DNA of 43,667 nucleotides from Clostridiales bacterium (GCA_012728815.1 JAAYEI010000007.1:1-43667), one strand, 5' to 3'. Shown: positions 8,035 to 15,819, counted from the stretch's first letter. Translations and numbers: made by a program. The notes: generated from the letters alone by a model not told the origin.

Positions 8035-8586
8035 TCAGTAGTTGGTGGCGGCGCGCTCGAAGAAGTTCTGCGGGTGCTTGCAGGCCGGGCACAGCTTGGG
8101 GGCACGGCGGCCTTCATACACGAAGCCGCAGTTGCGGCAGCGCCACAGGGTGTCGCTCTCCAGCTCCCACTCCTTGTTCTCCTCCAGGCGCTTGACCAGG
8201 GTCAGGTAGCGGGCCTCGTGCTCCTTCTCCACCTTGGCGACGTTCTCAAAGTCCAGGGCGATTTCCTTGAAGCCTTCCTCGCGGGCGGTCTCGGCAAAGC
8301 CCTTGTACATCTCGGTCCACTCATAGTTCTCGCCCGCAGCCGCGGCAATCAGGTTCTCGCGGGTGTCCCCGGCGGTGTCGCCCTTCCGGTAGCCGCCCAG
8401 GGCCTTCAGCCACATCTTGGCATGCTCCTTCTCATTGAGCGCGGTCTCTGCGAAAATGCCGGCGATCTGCTCGTAGCCTTCCTTGCGGGCGGCGGCAGCG
8501 AAATAGTCATACTTGTTGCGGGCCTGGCTCTCGCCGGAATACGCGGTCCACAGGTTTTGTTCGGTCTTGGAGCCTTTGAGTTCCAT
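8035..8586 (-). CDS. rbr: Rubrerythrin
   Basis: Rubrerythrin reduces hydrogen peroxide in the cytoplasm of anaerobes, using electrons from NADH via rubredoxin-type carriers. The 183-residue protein has the complete set of ligands. The four-helix ferritin-like domain carries E19, E52/H55 (NEKEHAKMW), E87 and E120/H123 (KVEKEHE) for the di-iron site. The C-terminal rubredoxin domain carries C150/C153 (CRNC) and C166/C169 (CPAC) for the Fe(SCys)4 site. Length is typical (about 180-195). A tiny membrane-protein gene lies 64 bases upstream in the same direction, and both probably share one promoter. Confidence 0.97.
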   Translation of the reverse strand: MELKGSKTEQNLWTAYSGESQARNKYDYFAAAARKEGYEQIAGIFAETALNEKEHAKMWLKALGGYRKGDTAGDTRENLIAAAAGENYEWTEMYKGFAETAREEGFKEIALDFENVAKVEKEHEARYLTLVKRLEENKEWELESDTLWRCRNCGFVYEGRRAPKLCPACKHPQNFFERAATNY

Positions 8587-8650
8587 GCGTGTTTCCTCCT
8601 ACGATGTTTTCTTATCTGTATCGACATGCCCGGGTGGACAAATCAATCAA

Positions 8651-8767
8651 TCAGAACAGTTCCACCAGCGCGGCCAGGGAGCCGCCCACAATCAGCAAGG
8701 CCAGAAAAATGCTGATCACCCTGGCAAACAGGGTGTTCTTTTTTTTCGTTTTCGTGCGTGTGGTCAA
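8651..8767 (-). CDS. Very small membrane protein (38 residues, TTG start), unknown function
   Basis: An open frame from TTG at 8767 to TGA at 8651 encodes a basic N-terminus (TTRTKTKKK, residues 2-10) and a single hydrophobic helix (VISIFLALLIVGGSLAALV). The TTG is preceded by AAAAGGAGAATCCC, an excellent ribosome-binding site at proper distance, which decides the start. This is the classic layout of short single-pass proteins in Bacillota (compare DUF4044-type proteins, a resemblance in architecture only). It lies upstream of rubrerythrin and just downstream of a TATAAT element. I cannot assign a function. Confidence 0.6.
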   Translation of the reverse strand: MTTRTKTKKKNTLFARVISIFLALLIVGGSLAALVELF

Positions 8768-8791
8768 GGGATTCTCCTTTTGAGGGCATTA

Positions 8792-8797
8792 ATTATA
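8792..8797 (-). promoter_or_regulatory. -10 element upstream of the small membrane protein and rubrerythrin
   Basis: A perfect TATAAT on the minus strand, 24 bases upstream of the small gene's TTG start. The best -35 candidates (GTGTTT at 17 bases, TTTACA at 14) are weak or badly spaced, so an activator or other factor may be needed. Confidence 0.5.
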
Positions 8798-8899
8798 CCC
8801 AGTTTTTCAGATGTAAACACAGTATAGACAGCCATGGCATGTTTGTCAAGACAGCGCTTTTTGCAAGCCCCGGTCAGCAGGGGGCCGCCCGGGGCACCG

Positions 8900-8931
8900 C
8901 AACATCTTGTGGTGCAGTACATCTTGTACAC
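8900..8931 (+). promoter_or_regulatory. Tandem NrdR-like boxes upstream of nrdD
   Basis: The 9-base word ACATCTTGT occurs twice (8902-8910 and 8919-8927), 17 bases apart; the second lies in the near-palindrome TACATCTTGTA. Both are immediately upstream of the nrdD promoter. NrdR, the ATP-cone repressor of ribonucleotide reductase genes, binds pairs of roughly 16-bp boxes of this general kind. Assignment as NrdR sites rests on resemblance and position. Confidence 0.5.
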
Positions 8932-8950
8932 AATGTTTGGTGTTTGAACC

Positions 8951-8980
8951 TTGACAGCCTGGAATCACCGGGGCTATAAT
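8951..8980 (+). promoter_or_regulatory. Promoter of nrdD-nrdG
   Basis: TTGACA (8951-8956) and TATAAT (8975-8980), both perfect, with an 18-base spacer, 57 bases upstream of the nrdD start. Confidence 0.8.
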
Positions 8981-9037
8981 CAAACCCTGTCCGCCATAAA
9001 AAAGTTATCAATTCACTGGATATACAGGAGGCTTGCG

Positions 9038-11365
9038 ATGATATCGACCATTTTGAAACGCGACGGGCGTCAGGTGCCCTTTGAGCCCGAAAAGATTGAG
9101 CAAGCCATTGCCCGCGCGCTGGCCGCCAGCGGCAGCCAGAAAGGGCGGGAGGCCGCCAGGGAGCTGGCCGCCCAGGTCACCCGGGAGCTGGAGAGCAGCG
9201 AGGCCATCCCCACCACCCCCACGGTGGAGCAGGTGCAGGATGTGGTGGAGCGCGTGCTGATTGAGAAGGGCTTTGTGCTCACCGCCAAGGCCTACATCCT
9301 CTACCGGGCCGAGCGCAGCCGTGTCCGTGAGATGAACACCCGGCTGATGAAAACCTATGAGGACATCACCTTTTCGGACGCCATCGACTCTGACATCAAG
9401 CGTGAGAACGCCAACATCAACGGCGACAGCGCCATGGGCAGCATGCTCAAGTTTGGGTCTGAGGGCGCCAAGCAGTTCTATGACATGTATGTGCTCAACC
9501 CCAAACATGCCCAGGCCCACCGCAACGGCGACATCCACATCCACGACCTGGATTTCCTCACCCTCACCACCACCTGCTGCCAGATTGACCTGCTGGACCT
9601 GTTCAAGGACGGTTTTTCAACCGGCCACGGCGTGCTGCGCGAGCCCATGGACATTGCCTCCTATTCCGCGCTGTGCTGCATCGCCATCCAGGCCAACCAG
9701 AACGACCAGCACGGCGGGCAGAGCATCTCCAACTTTGACTATGGCATGGCCCCCGGGGTGCGCAAGACCTACCGCAAGCGCTTCCGCGACAACATCGCCA
9801 GGCTGCTGGACGCGCAGCATGATGTGGAGGACAGCGAGGAGCTCACCCGGCAGATGCTGGCGGACATCCACCAGCACACCGGCCTGCACCCGGAAATGGA
9901 GGAGAAGCCCGCCTTTGACCAGGCGCTGCTCTCCCGCCTGGAAGAGCACATGGACCGCGGACAGGCGGTCAAACTGCTCAAATCCGCGCGCAGGTTCTCC
10001 CACAAGGAAATTGTCAAGGCCACCTACCAGGCCATGGAGGCGCTGGTGCACAACCTCAACACCATGAACTCCCGCGCCGGCGCCCAGGTGCCCTTTTCCA
10101 GCATCAACTACGGCACGGACACCTCGCCGGAGGGCCGCCTGGTGATGGAACAGCTGCTGCTGGCCACCGAGGCCGGCCTGGGCCGCGGCGAGACGCCCAT
10201 CTTCCCCATCCAGATCTTCCGGGTGAAGGAGGGGGTCAACTACAACCCGGGCGACCCCAACTACGACCTCTTCCGCCTGGCCATCCGCTGCTCGGCCAAG
10301 CGCCTGTTCCCCAACTTCTCCTTCCTGGACGCGCCCTACAACCTGCGCTACTACAAGCCCGGCCAGCCGGAGACCGAGGTGGGCTACATGGGCTGCCGCA
10401 CCCGCGTGATGGCCAACGCCTTTGATGAGGGGGCCGAGGTGGCGCCCCGGCGGGGCAACCTGTCCTTCACCTCCATCAACCTGCCCCGCATCGCCATTGA
10501 GGCCAAGGGCGACATCCCCTGGTTCTTTGATGAGCTGGAGCGCAAAATGCAGCTGGCCTTTGAGCAGCTCAACGAACGCTTTGAGATCATCGCGCGCAAG
10601 AAGGTGTACAACTTCCCCTTCCTGATGGGCCAGCACGTCTGGCGCGGCAGCGAGCACCTGCAGTGGGATGACGAGGTGCGCGAGGTCCTGAAGCACGGCA
10701 CCCTCACCATGGGCTTCATCGGCCTGGCCGAAACCCTGGTGGCCCTGCGCGGCAAGCACCACGGCGAGAGCGAGGAGAGCCAGAACCTGGGGCTGGAGAT
10801 TGTAGGCTTTATGCGCTCCTTCCTTGACCAAAAGTCGGCTGAGCACCAGATGAACTACACCCTCATCGCCACCCCGGCCGAGGGCCTGTCCGGCCGTTTT
10901 GTGCGCATTGACCGCAAGAAGTACGGCCTGCTGCCGGGCATCACCGACCGGGACTACTACACCAACTCCTTCCACATCCCGGTGCACTACCCCATCAACG
11001 CCTTCAAGAAGATCAGCCTGGAGGCGCCCTACCACGCGCTGACCAACGCCGGGCACATCACCTATGTGGAGCTGGATGGCGACCCGCTCAAGAACCTGGA
11101 CGCCTTTGAGAAAATCGTGCGCCACATGCACGACACCGGCGTGGGCTACGGCTCCATCAACCACCCGGTGGACCGCGACCCGGTCTGTGGTTACAACGGC
11201 ATTATCGGCGACAGCTGCCCCCAGTGCGGGCGCGCGGAGGAGGAGCACAAGTTTGAGCGCATCCGCCGCATCACGGGCTACCTGGTGGGCACCACCGACC
11301 GCTTCAACAACGCCAAGCAGGCCGAGGAACGGCAGCGCGTCAAGCACGGGCTGGAGGCGGAATAA
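9038..11365 (+). CDS. nrdD: Anaerobic ribonucleoside-triphosphate reductase (class III)
   Basis: NrdD makes deoxynucleoside triphosphates from ribonucleoside triphosphates without oxygen, using a glycyl radical installed by NrdG. The 775-residue protein opens with an ATP-cone (about residues 1-95: TILKRDGRQVPFEPEKIEQAI), the allosteric domain that NrdR also carries. The catalytic barrel follows, with the HIHDLDF segment and the NFDYGMAPGVRKTYRKRF helix. A C-terminal metal-binding segment has a VCGYNG turn and CPQC. The radical loop is ITGYLVGTTDRFNNAK, with the predicted radical glycine at about G747. Start chosen at ATG 9038 after ACAGGAGGCTTGCG. nrdG follows, as usual. Confidence 0.96.
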   Translation: MISTILKRDGRQVPFEPEKIEQAIARALAASGSQKGREAARELAAQVTRELESSEAIPTTPTVEQVQDVVERVLIEKGFVLTAKAYILYRAERSRVREMNTRLMKTYEDITFSDAIDSDIKRENANINGDSAMGSMLKFGSEGAKQFYDMYVLNPKHAQAHRNGDIHIHDLDFLTLTTTCCQIDLLDLFKDGFSTGHGVLREPMDIASYSALCCIAIQANQNDQHGGQSISNFDYGMAPGVRKTYRKRFRDNIARLLDAQHDVEDSEELTRQMLADIHQHTGLHPEMEEKPAFDQALLSRLEEHMDRGQAVKLLKSARRFSHKEIVKATYQAMEALVHNLNTMNSRAGAQVPFSSINYGTDTSPEGRLVMEQLLLATEAGLGRGETPIFPIQIFRVKEGVNYNPGDPNYDLFRLAIRCSAKRLFPNFSFLDAPYNLRYYKPGQPETEVGYMGCRTRVMANAFDEGAEVAPRRGNLSFTSINLPRIAIEAKGDIPWFFDELERKMQLAFEQLNERFEIIARKKVYNFPFLMGQHVWRGSEHLQWDDEVREVLKHGTLTMGFIGLAETLVALRGKHHGESEESQNLGLEIVGFMRSFLDQKSAEHQMNYTLIATPAEGLSGRFVRIDRKKYGLLPGITDRDYYTNSFHIPVHYPINAFKKISLEAPYHALTNAGHITYVELDGDPLKNLDAFEKIVRHMHDTGVGYGSINHPVDRDPVCGYNGIIGDSCPQCGRAEEEHKFERIRRITGYLVGTTDRFNNAKQAEERQRVKHGLEAE

Positions 11366-11445
11366 GGCGAAACCTTTGGGTTCCGTTTTCGCGCAAGCCG
11401 CAACCAGGCTTCCACACATCAGGGATCGAAGCCCTTGGGGTATTC

Positions 11446-11471
11446 GGGGGCATTCTTGCAGGAATGCCCCC
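11446..11471 (+). other. Hairpin between nrdD and nrdG
   Basis: GGGGGCATTC and GAATGCCCCC form a perfect 10-bp stem with a 6-base loop, 80 bases after nrdD and 39 bases before nrdG. No T-run follows, so it is more likely an mRNA processing or stability element, or a leaky terminator that lowers nrdG expression. Confidence 0.5.
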
Positions 11472-11509
11472 AGCGTTTCCCCGCTCCGCCCTGACCAGAA
11501 AGGACCCCC

Positions 11510-12013
11510 ATGGACATCCGCGTCAACGGCATCGTGCAGGACAGCATTGTGGACGGCCCCGGGCTGCGCCTGGCGGTGTTTGTGCAGGGCTGCAGCCACC
11601 GCTGCCCCGGCTGCCACAACCCGGACACCCACGACCCGACGGGCGGACAAGCGATGGACACGGCGCAGATCATCAGCCAGCTGGCGGAGAACCCGCTGCT
11701 GGACGGGCTGACCCTGAGCGGCGGCGAGCCCTTTGAGCAGCCGGCCGCCTGCCTGGCGCTGGCGGAGGCGGCGCGCGCGCGGGGGTTGAACGTGTGGGCC
11801 TACAGCGGCTATCCCTACGAAGCCTTGCTGGGCATGGGGGAGACGGTGCAGCAGCTGCTGCGGGCCTGTGACGTGCTGGTGGACGGGCCCTTTGTGCTGT
11901 CACAGCGCTCGCTGGAGCTGGACTTCCGCGGCAGCGCCAACCAGCGGTTGATTGACCTGGTGCAGACCCGGCGGCAGGGGCGGGTGGTCCTGTGGGAGCG
12001 CGCTGCGTGGTAG
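11510..12013 (+). CDS. nrdG: Anaerobic ribonucleotide reductase activating protein (radical SAM)
   Basis: NrdG uses a 4Fe-4S cluster and S-adenosylmethionine to generate the glycyl radical on NrdD. The 167-residue protein is of normal size. The cluster motif CxxxCxxC is C28, C32, C35 (GCSHRCPGCHNP), preceded by the DGPGLRLAVFVQG segment typical of activases. The SAM-binding GGE motif is in LTLSGGEPFEQP. The C-terminal DVLVDGPFV segment is also characteristic. It lies 144 bases after nrdD in the same direction, with a hairpin between, and is presumably co-transcribed. Confidence 0.95.
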   Translation: MDIRVNGIVQDSIVDGPGLRLAVFVQGCSHRCPGCHNPDTHDPTGGQAMDTAQIISQLAENPLLDGLTLSGGEPFEQPAACLALAEAARARGLNVWAYSGYPYEALLGMGETVQQLLRACDVLVDGPFVLSQRSLELDFRGSANQRLIDLVQTRRQGRVVLWERAAW

Positions 12014-12054
12014 GATGATTTCCGGGTACACTGAACGTTGGAAAGGGGCTGGAT

Positions 12055-12813
12055 GTGGACAAGCCATATACGCACTACAACGCCGAGGCGGTGGACGAAT
12101 GGGTGAAGGGCGGCTGGGAGTGGGGCATCCCCATCAGCCCGGAGGGCTATGCCAGGGCCTTGGCGGGGGACTGGCAGGTGCTGCTCACCCCCAACATCCC
12201 GGTTCCCCGGGCCTGGCTGGGTGATCTGCGCGGCCTGCGCGTGCTGGGCCTGGCCAGCGGCGGTGCCCAGCAGATGCCGGTGTTCACGGCGCAAGGGGCG
12301 CTGTGCACGGTGTTTGACCTGGCGGACAGCCAGCTGGCCAGCGAGCGCATGGTGGCAAAGCGGGAAGGCTATGAGATTGAAGTCATCAAAGGGGACATGT
12401 CCAAGCCCCTGCCCTTTGCCAACCAGGCCTTTGACCTGATTTTTCACCCGGTCTCCAATTGCTACATCCGCGAGGTGCAGCCGCTGTGGGAGGAGTGCTT
12501 CCGGGTGCTGCGGCCCGGCGGGTCGCTGCTGGCGGGGCTGGACAACGGCGTCAACTTCCTCTTTGATGAGGACAGCCTGGAGGTGCGCCACAAGCTGCCC
12601 TTTGACGCGCTGGCGGACCCGGAATGGGAAGCAAAGGCGCGCCAGCACAACGACAGCCTGCAGTTTTCCCATCCCATTGAGGTGCAGATTGGCGGCCAGC
12701 TGAAAGCCGGCTTTGCGCTCAGGGATGTGTATGAGGACACCAACAGCAGCGGCCCGCTGATGGCCTACCGCGTGCCCTGTTTCTTCGCGACCTGGGCTGT
12801 GAAGCCCGCATAG
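12055..12813 (+). CDS. Class I SAM-dependent methyltransferase (Methyltransf_11 type)
   Basis: A 252-residue cytoplasmic protein with a Rossmann-type methyltransferase fold. Motif I is degenerate but recognisable (LRVLGLASGGAQQMPVF), followed by an acidic end of strand 2 (CTVFDLADSQ), motif II-like GDMSKPLPF, and FDLIFHPVSNCYI with the later LRPGGSLLAGLDNG segment (post-I and motif III). The substrate cannot be told; small-molecule methylation is most likely. Translation starts at GTG 12055 after GAAAGGGG, 41 bases beyond nrdG, so it may be part of the nrd transcript. Confidence 0.85.
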   Translation: MDKPYTHYNAEAVDEWVKGGWEWGIPISPEGYARALAGDWQVLLTPNIPVPRAWLGDLRGLRVLGLASGGAQQMPVFTAQGALCTVFDLADSQLASERMVAKREGYEIEVIKGDMSKPLPFANQAFDLIFHPVSNCYIREVQPLWEECFRVLRPGGSLLAGLDNGVNFLFDEDSLEVRHKLPFDALADPEWEAKARQHNDSLQFSHPIEVQIGGQLKAGFALRDVYEDTNSSGPLMAYRVPCFFATWAVKPA

Positions 12814-12824
12814 AAAGGGAAAAA

Positions 12825-13223
12825 ATGAGCGAAACCAGCGTCAAACTGCATTTTGACCGCAACTTCAGGGGCCGGCTGATTGCCCAGGGTGCCCAGACGG
12901 ACGTCGGGGAGAAAAAGGATGCCCGCCTGTCCCCCTACGACCTGCTGCTGGGCGCGCTGGGCGCCTGCTTCTACCACACCTTTGTGGGCATCGCCGACAA
13001 GAAGCGCCTGGTGTATGAGCGCGCGGAGATTGCCATCCACGGTGTCAAGCGCGAGGAGGTGCCCACCACCCTCAAGGAGGTCACCATGGACCTGTCCATC
13101 TTCGGCGCGCAGGACCAGAAGGGCTTTGAGCGCAGCGCGGAGCTGGCCGCCAAGTACTGCTCGGTGCATGAAACCGTCTCCAAGGTGGCGGACATCACGC
13201 TGAACCTGCATTTCAAAGACTAG
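12825..13223 (+). CDS. OsmC/Ohr family protein
   Basis: A 132-residue protein of the OsmC family, dimeric cysteine-dependent peroxidases that reduce organic or inorganic hydroperoxides. The two conserved cysteines are present: C48 in LGACFYHTF and C112 in KYCSVHETVSKVADI. The SPYDLLLGALGAC segment is the usual entry to the first. Sequence and length fit the YhfA/OsmC branch better than Ohr. It begins 11 bases after the methyltransferase gene with a modest AAAGGGAAAAA ribosome-binding site, so it is the last gene of that transcription unit. Other oxygen-defence genes in the window support a peroxide-detoxifying role. Confidence 0.9.
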   Translation: MSETSVKLHFDRNFRGRLIAQGAQTDVGEKKDARLSPYDLLLGALGACFYHTFVGIADKKRLVYERAEIAIHGVKREEVPTTLKEVTMDLSIFGAQDQKGFERSAELAAKYCSVHETVSKVADITLNLHFKD

Positions 13224-13242
13224 GCGCACGCCCTCTTCCCGC

Positions 13243-13294
13243 GCCCTGACAAGCACGCAGCCGCCCGCAAGGACGGCTGCGTTGATGTCAGGGC
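13243..13294. terminator. Two-tier hairpin between convergent osmC-like and FNT genes
   Basis: GCCCTGACA (13243-13251) pairs with TGTCAGGGC (13286-13294), and inside it CGCAGCCG pairs with CGGCTGCG. It lies between two convergent genes with no T-run on either strand. It probably works as a bidirectional terminator or 3'-end stabiliser. Confidence 0.6.
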
Positions 13295-13320
13295 GGCTGA
13301 CAGTCAGCTGGCTTTTAGCC

Positions 13321-13956
13321 TCAGGCCGCGCGTGCGTCCTGGGCGGACTCCGGCAGCTGGTCCTTCCTTGGCTGTGCCAGGCACAGCAGCACCGGGCCGA
13401 TGGTGTTGCCCAGGATGGCGGCTGCCATGAAGGGCAGCACCGCGGCGTTCCACACGCCGGTCTGGCTGAAGGCGGCGCTGAAGTAGAAGGCGTCGGCGAT
13501 GCTGTTTTCAAAGCGGGACACCACAAAGGCGGTGACCGCCAGCAGCGTGCCCACGGCCCTGGAGTAATGCAGGCTGTGCCAGCTTTGCGCGCCGGCGTAG
13601 ATGATCATGCCGGCGAAGGTGCCCCGCACCAGGGTGGAGAAGAAGGTTTGCTCCAGCCGCGCGGCCTGCAGCTGCGGCGCGCCTGACTCAACGGCCAGCC
13701 CGTACACCAGCCCGCAGAGCACGGCGCCCAGCAAGTTGCCCAGCAGCAGGCCGGGCAGGCGGTTGATTTGTCTTGGCTTGTGGCAGATGGCCCCGGCGCA
13801 GCGGCCGATGTACAGCGGCAGGTTCAACACCAGGGCGGCGAACATCCCGATGGAGAACAGCAGCGAGCCCACTTCCCGGTTGTCCGCCGCCAGAAAGGCT
13901 GCGCCGCCCAGGCCGGTCATCACCCCCGCCATGACGGCGGCATAAAACTGATGCAT
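13321..13956 (-). CDS. Formate/nitrite transporter (FNT) family channel, short form
   Basis: A 211-residue integral membrane protein with about six hydrophobic segments and FNT signatures: GVMTGLGGAAFLAAD in TM1, GNLLGAVLCG (the N-x-x-G break), and a C-terminal SRFENSIADAFYF segment equivalent to the F-E-H-S-(I/V)-A-N motif of FocA. FNT proteins pass formate, nitrite or hydrosulfide with protons. Here the pore histidine position is occupied by Asn (N151), and the protein is shorter than the usual 260-285 residues. With PFOR and class III RNR nearby, formate handling is plausible but unproven. It has its own promoter, divergent from the chromate transporter genes. Confidence 0.82.
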   Translation of the reverse strand: MHQFYAAVMAGVMTGLGGAAFLAADNREVGSLLFSIGMFAALVLNLPLYIGRCAGAICHKPRQINRLPGLLLGNLLGAVLCGLVYGLAVESGAPQLQAARLEQTFFSTLVRGTFAGMIIYAGAQSWHSLHYSRAVGTLLAVTAFVVSRFENSIADAFYFSAAFSQTGVWNAAVLPFMAAAILGNTIGPVLLCLAQPRKDQLPESAQDARAA

Positions 13957-13991
13957 TTGGTTCCTCCAGCTTTGTCTTCTAGCGTCTGGTC

Positions 13992-14019
13992 AGTATAGCA
14001 CAGCCGCCTTCCCCGTCAA
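13992..14019 (-). promoter_or_regulatory. Promoter of the FNT gene
   Basis: On the minus strand TTGACG (14019-14014), 16 bases, TATACT (13997-13992), 36 bases upstream of the ATG. Confidence 0.7.
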
Positions 14020-14026
14020 GCAATCC

Positions 14027-14055
14027 TTGACTTTTTGGGCGCTTGGGCATAGCAT
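14027..14055 (+). promoter_or_regulatory. Promoter of the chrA-chrA-thpR operon
   Basis: TTGACT (14027-14032), 17 bases, TAGCAT (14050-14055). It is back-to-back with the FNT promoter, so the two -35 boxes are only 7 bases apart and the promoters may interfere with or co-regulate each other. Confidence 0.6.
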
Positions 14056-14084
14056 TGCGGCAGCGAAATCCAGGAGGCCAGACG

Positions 14085-14651
14085 ATGAAAAACCAGCAAC
14101 CCCGGCTGCTGACGCTGTTCCTGTCCGTCTTCAAGATCAGCGCTTTTACCTTTGGGGGCGGCTATGTGATTGTACCCCTTATGCGCAAGCGTTTCGCGGA
14201 GGATCTGGGTTGGGTGCAGCAGGAGGAGATGCTGGACATGATTGCCATCGCCCAATCGGCCCCCGGGCCCATCGCGGTCAACACCTCCATCTTGCTGGGC
14301 TACCGCGTGCTGGGGTTGAAAGGCGCGCTGGTCTCGGTGCTGGGCACCGCGCTGCCTCCGCTGATCGTGCTGTCCGTCATCAGCTATTTTTACCAGGCGT
14401 TCCGGCAGAACCAGTGGATCGCGGCCCTGATGAACGCCATGCGCGCGGGCGTGGCCGCGGTGATTGTGGACGTGGTGTGGACCATGGCCGGCAACATCTT
14501 CAGGAAGCGGCAGGCCACCCCCGTGCTGCTGATGCTGGCCGCCTTTGCCGCGGTGTGGTTGTTCAAGGTCAACATCATCCTGGTGCTGCTGGCCTGCGGG
14601 CTCCTAGGCCTGATGGATGCCTGGCTGCGCAGCCGGAGGGAGGGCGTGTGA
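14085..14651 (+). CDS. chrA: Chromate transporter, N-half subunit (short-chain ChrA)
   Basis: A 188-residue membrane protein of the CHR family. The hallmark FTFGGGYVIVPLMR and AQSAPGPIAVNTSILLGYR motifs are present, followed by several hydrophobic segments. Long ChrA proteins have two such halves fused; here they are two adjacent genes, as is usual in Bacillota, and the products probably work as a heterodimer. The classical substrate is chromate (export), but most bacteria carrying such pairs never meet chromate, so sulfate or another oxyanion may be the natural cargo. Start at ATG 14085 after CCAGGAGGCC. Confidence 0.9.
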   Translation: MKNQQPRLLTLFLSVFKISAFTFGGGYVIVPLMRKRFAEDLGWVQQEEMLDMIAIAQSAPGPIAVNTSILLGYRVLGLKGALVSVLGTALPPLIVLSVISYFYQAFRQNQWIAALMNAMRAGVAAVIVDVVWTMAGNIFRKRQATPVLLMLAAFAAVWLFKVNIILVLLACGLLGLMDAWLRSRREGV

Positions 14652-15217
14652 TGACGCTGCTGACGCTGTTCTGGGCCTTCTTCCAGGTGGGGCTCTTCGC
14701 CTTTGGCGGCGGCCTGGCCGCGCTCCCGCTGATCCGCCAGCAGGTGGTGGTCATCCACCCCTGGCTGGACATGGCCGCCTTCACCGACCTGGTCACCATC
14801 GCCGAAATGACCCCGGGCCCCATCGCGCTCAACGCGTCCACCTTTGTGGGCACCCAGGTGGCCGGCCTGCCCGGTGCGGTGGTGGCCACCCTGGGTTGCA
14901 TCACGCCCAGCCTGATCATCGTGCTGATCCTGGCGCGGGTGTACCGGGCCTGGCGGGACAAGGCCGCCTTCCAGGGCGTGCTGTCGGGGCTTCGCCCCGC
15001 GGCCGTGGCGCTGATCGCCTCCGCCGGCATGAGCATCCTCATCCTGGCGCTCTTTGGGCCGGGCGCGCGCATCGCTTTGGAGGCCATGGACTGGGTGGCC
15101 CTTGGCTGCTTCGCGCTGGCCCTGCTGGTGCTGCGCAAATGGAAGCCCAGCCCCATCCTGGTGATGGTGGGCGCGGGCGTGCTGGGGGCGGCTGTCAAGC
15201 TGCTGCTGTTCGGATGA
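14651..15217 (+). CDS. chrA: Chromate transporter, C-half subunit (short-chain ChrA)
   Basis: The second half-size CHR protein, 188 residues, with FAFGGGLAALPLIRQQ and EMTPGPIALNASTFVG, matching its neighbour in layout. It starts at ATG 14651, overlapping the stop codon of the first half by one base (TGATG), so translation is coupled and equal amounts are expected. About five or six membrane segments are visible. The gene overlaps thpR by four bases at its 3' end. Confidence 0.9.
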   Translation: MTLLTLFWAFFQVGLFAFGGGLAALPLIRQQVVVIHPWLDMAAFTDLVTIAEMTPGPIALNASTFVGTQVAGLPGAVVATLGCITPSLIIVLILARVYRAWRDKAAFQGVLSGLRPAAVALIASAGMSILILALFGPGARIALEAMDWVALGCFALALLVLRKWKPSPILVMVGAGVLGAAVKLLLFG

Positions 15218-15768
15218 GCAGGCGCCGGCTTTTTGTCGCCGCGCGGCTGCCGGAGGCTTTGCTGCCCACCCTGCAGGCGGCGCAAGACATCCTGGCGGAC
15301 AAGTCCCGCGTTCTGCGCCTGGCCGGGGCGGACAGCCTGCACCTCACCCTGCGCTTCATCGGCGAGGTGGAGGAGGAGCTGGCTTCGCGCATCGTCACCT
15401 TGTTCAAATCTTTGCGGCCGCCCGCGCCGGAGGACTGCCGGCTGGCTGTCAGTGGGTATGGGTTTTTTCCCGGACGGGACGGCAGGCTGGTCTGGGCCAG
15501 CCTGGCCTGCGGGGACGGCTTCTACCGCTTCCGGGATGAGGTTCAGAATGGCCTTGCCGGTCTGGGCCTCGCGCCGGACCTGCGCCCGCTGCTGCCCCAT
15601 GTCACCCTGGCGCGCAAGGCGACCTTTGACCTGTCCTTCCCTGAACTGGAGCTCTTGCTGCCCCGGCCCGCGCAACTGTTCCAGGCGCGGGATTTTGTGT
15701 TGTTTGAAAGCTTCTTTCAACCTGAAGGCACGCGCTACGAGCCGCTGGCCGCGCTGCGGGCTGAGTAA
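15214..15768 (+). CDS. thpR: RNA 2',3'-cyclic phosphodiesterase (LigT/ThpR family)
   Basis: A 184-residue member of the 2H phosphoesterase superfamily, which opens 2',3'-cyclic phosphates on RNA ends (and was first known as a tRNA 2'-5' ligase). The two catalytic HxTL motifs are present: HLTLRFIG near residue 44 and HVTLARKA in the second half. The N-terminus RRRLFVAARLPE is the usual first strand. The start ATG 15214 overlaps the stop of the preceding chrA gene (ATGA). The pairing with a chromate transporter has no obvious functional logic and may only reflect operon packing. A strong terminator follows. Confidence 0.93.
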   Translation: MSRRRLFVAARLPEALLPTLQAAQDILADKSRVLRLAGADSLHLTLRFIGEVEEELASRIVTLFKSLRPPAPEDCRLAVSGYGFFPGRDGRLVWASLACGDGFYRFRDEVQNGLAGLGLAPDLRPLLPHVTLARKATFDLSFPELELLLPRPAQLFQARDFVLFESFFQPEGTRYEPLAALRAE

Positions 15769-15779
15769 AACCTGAAGAA

Positions 15780-15809
15780 AGTGCGGGCGCCCATCCGGGC
15801 GCCCGCACT
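15780..15809. terminator. Bidirectional terminator between thpR and the ABC exporter gene
   Basis: A 13-bp perfect stem (AGTGCGGGCGCCC / GGGCGCCCGCACT) with loop ATCC. T-rich sequence follows on both strands (CTTGATAATTT on plus; TTTCTTCAGGTTTT on minus), as expected between convergent genes. Confidence 0.85.
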
Positions 15810-15819
15810 CTTGATAATT

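Noticed and set aside
9617-11650. A 677-codon minus-strand open frame antisense to nrdD and nrdG
   Set aside because: It crosses the intergenic hairpin and two real genes, has the same biased composition, and no ribosome-binding site or recognisable domain.
14085-15217. A frameshifted single chrA gene
   Set aside because: Each half has its own complete CHR motifs and start codon, and the second start overlaps the first stop by one base. Paired short ChrA genes are normal.
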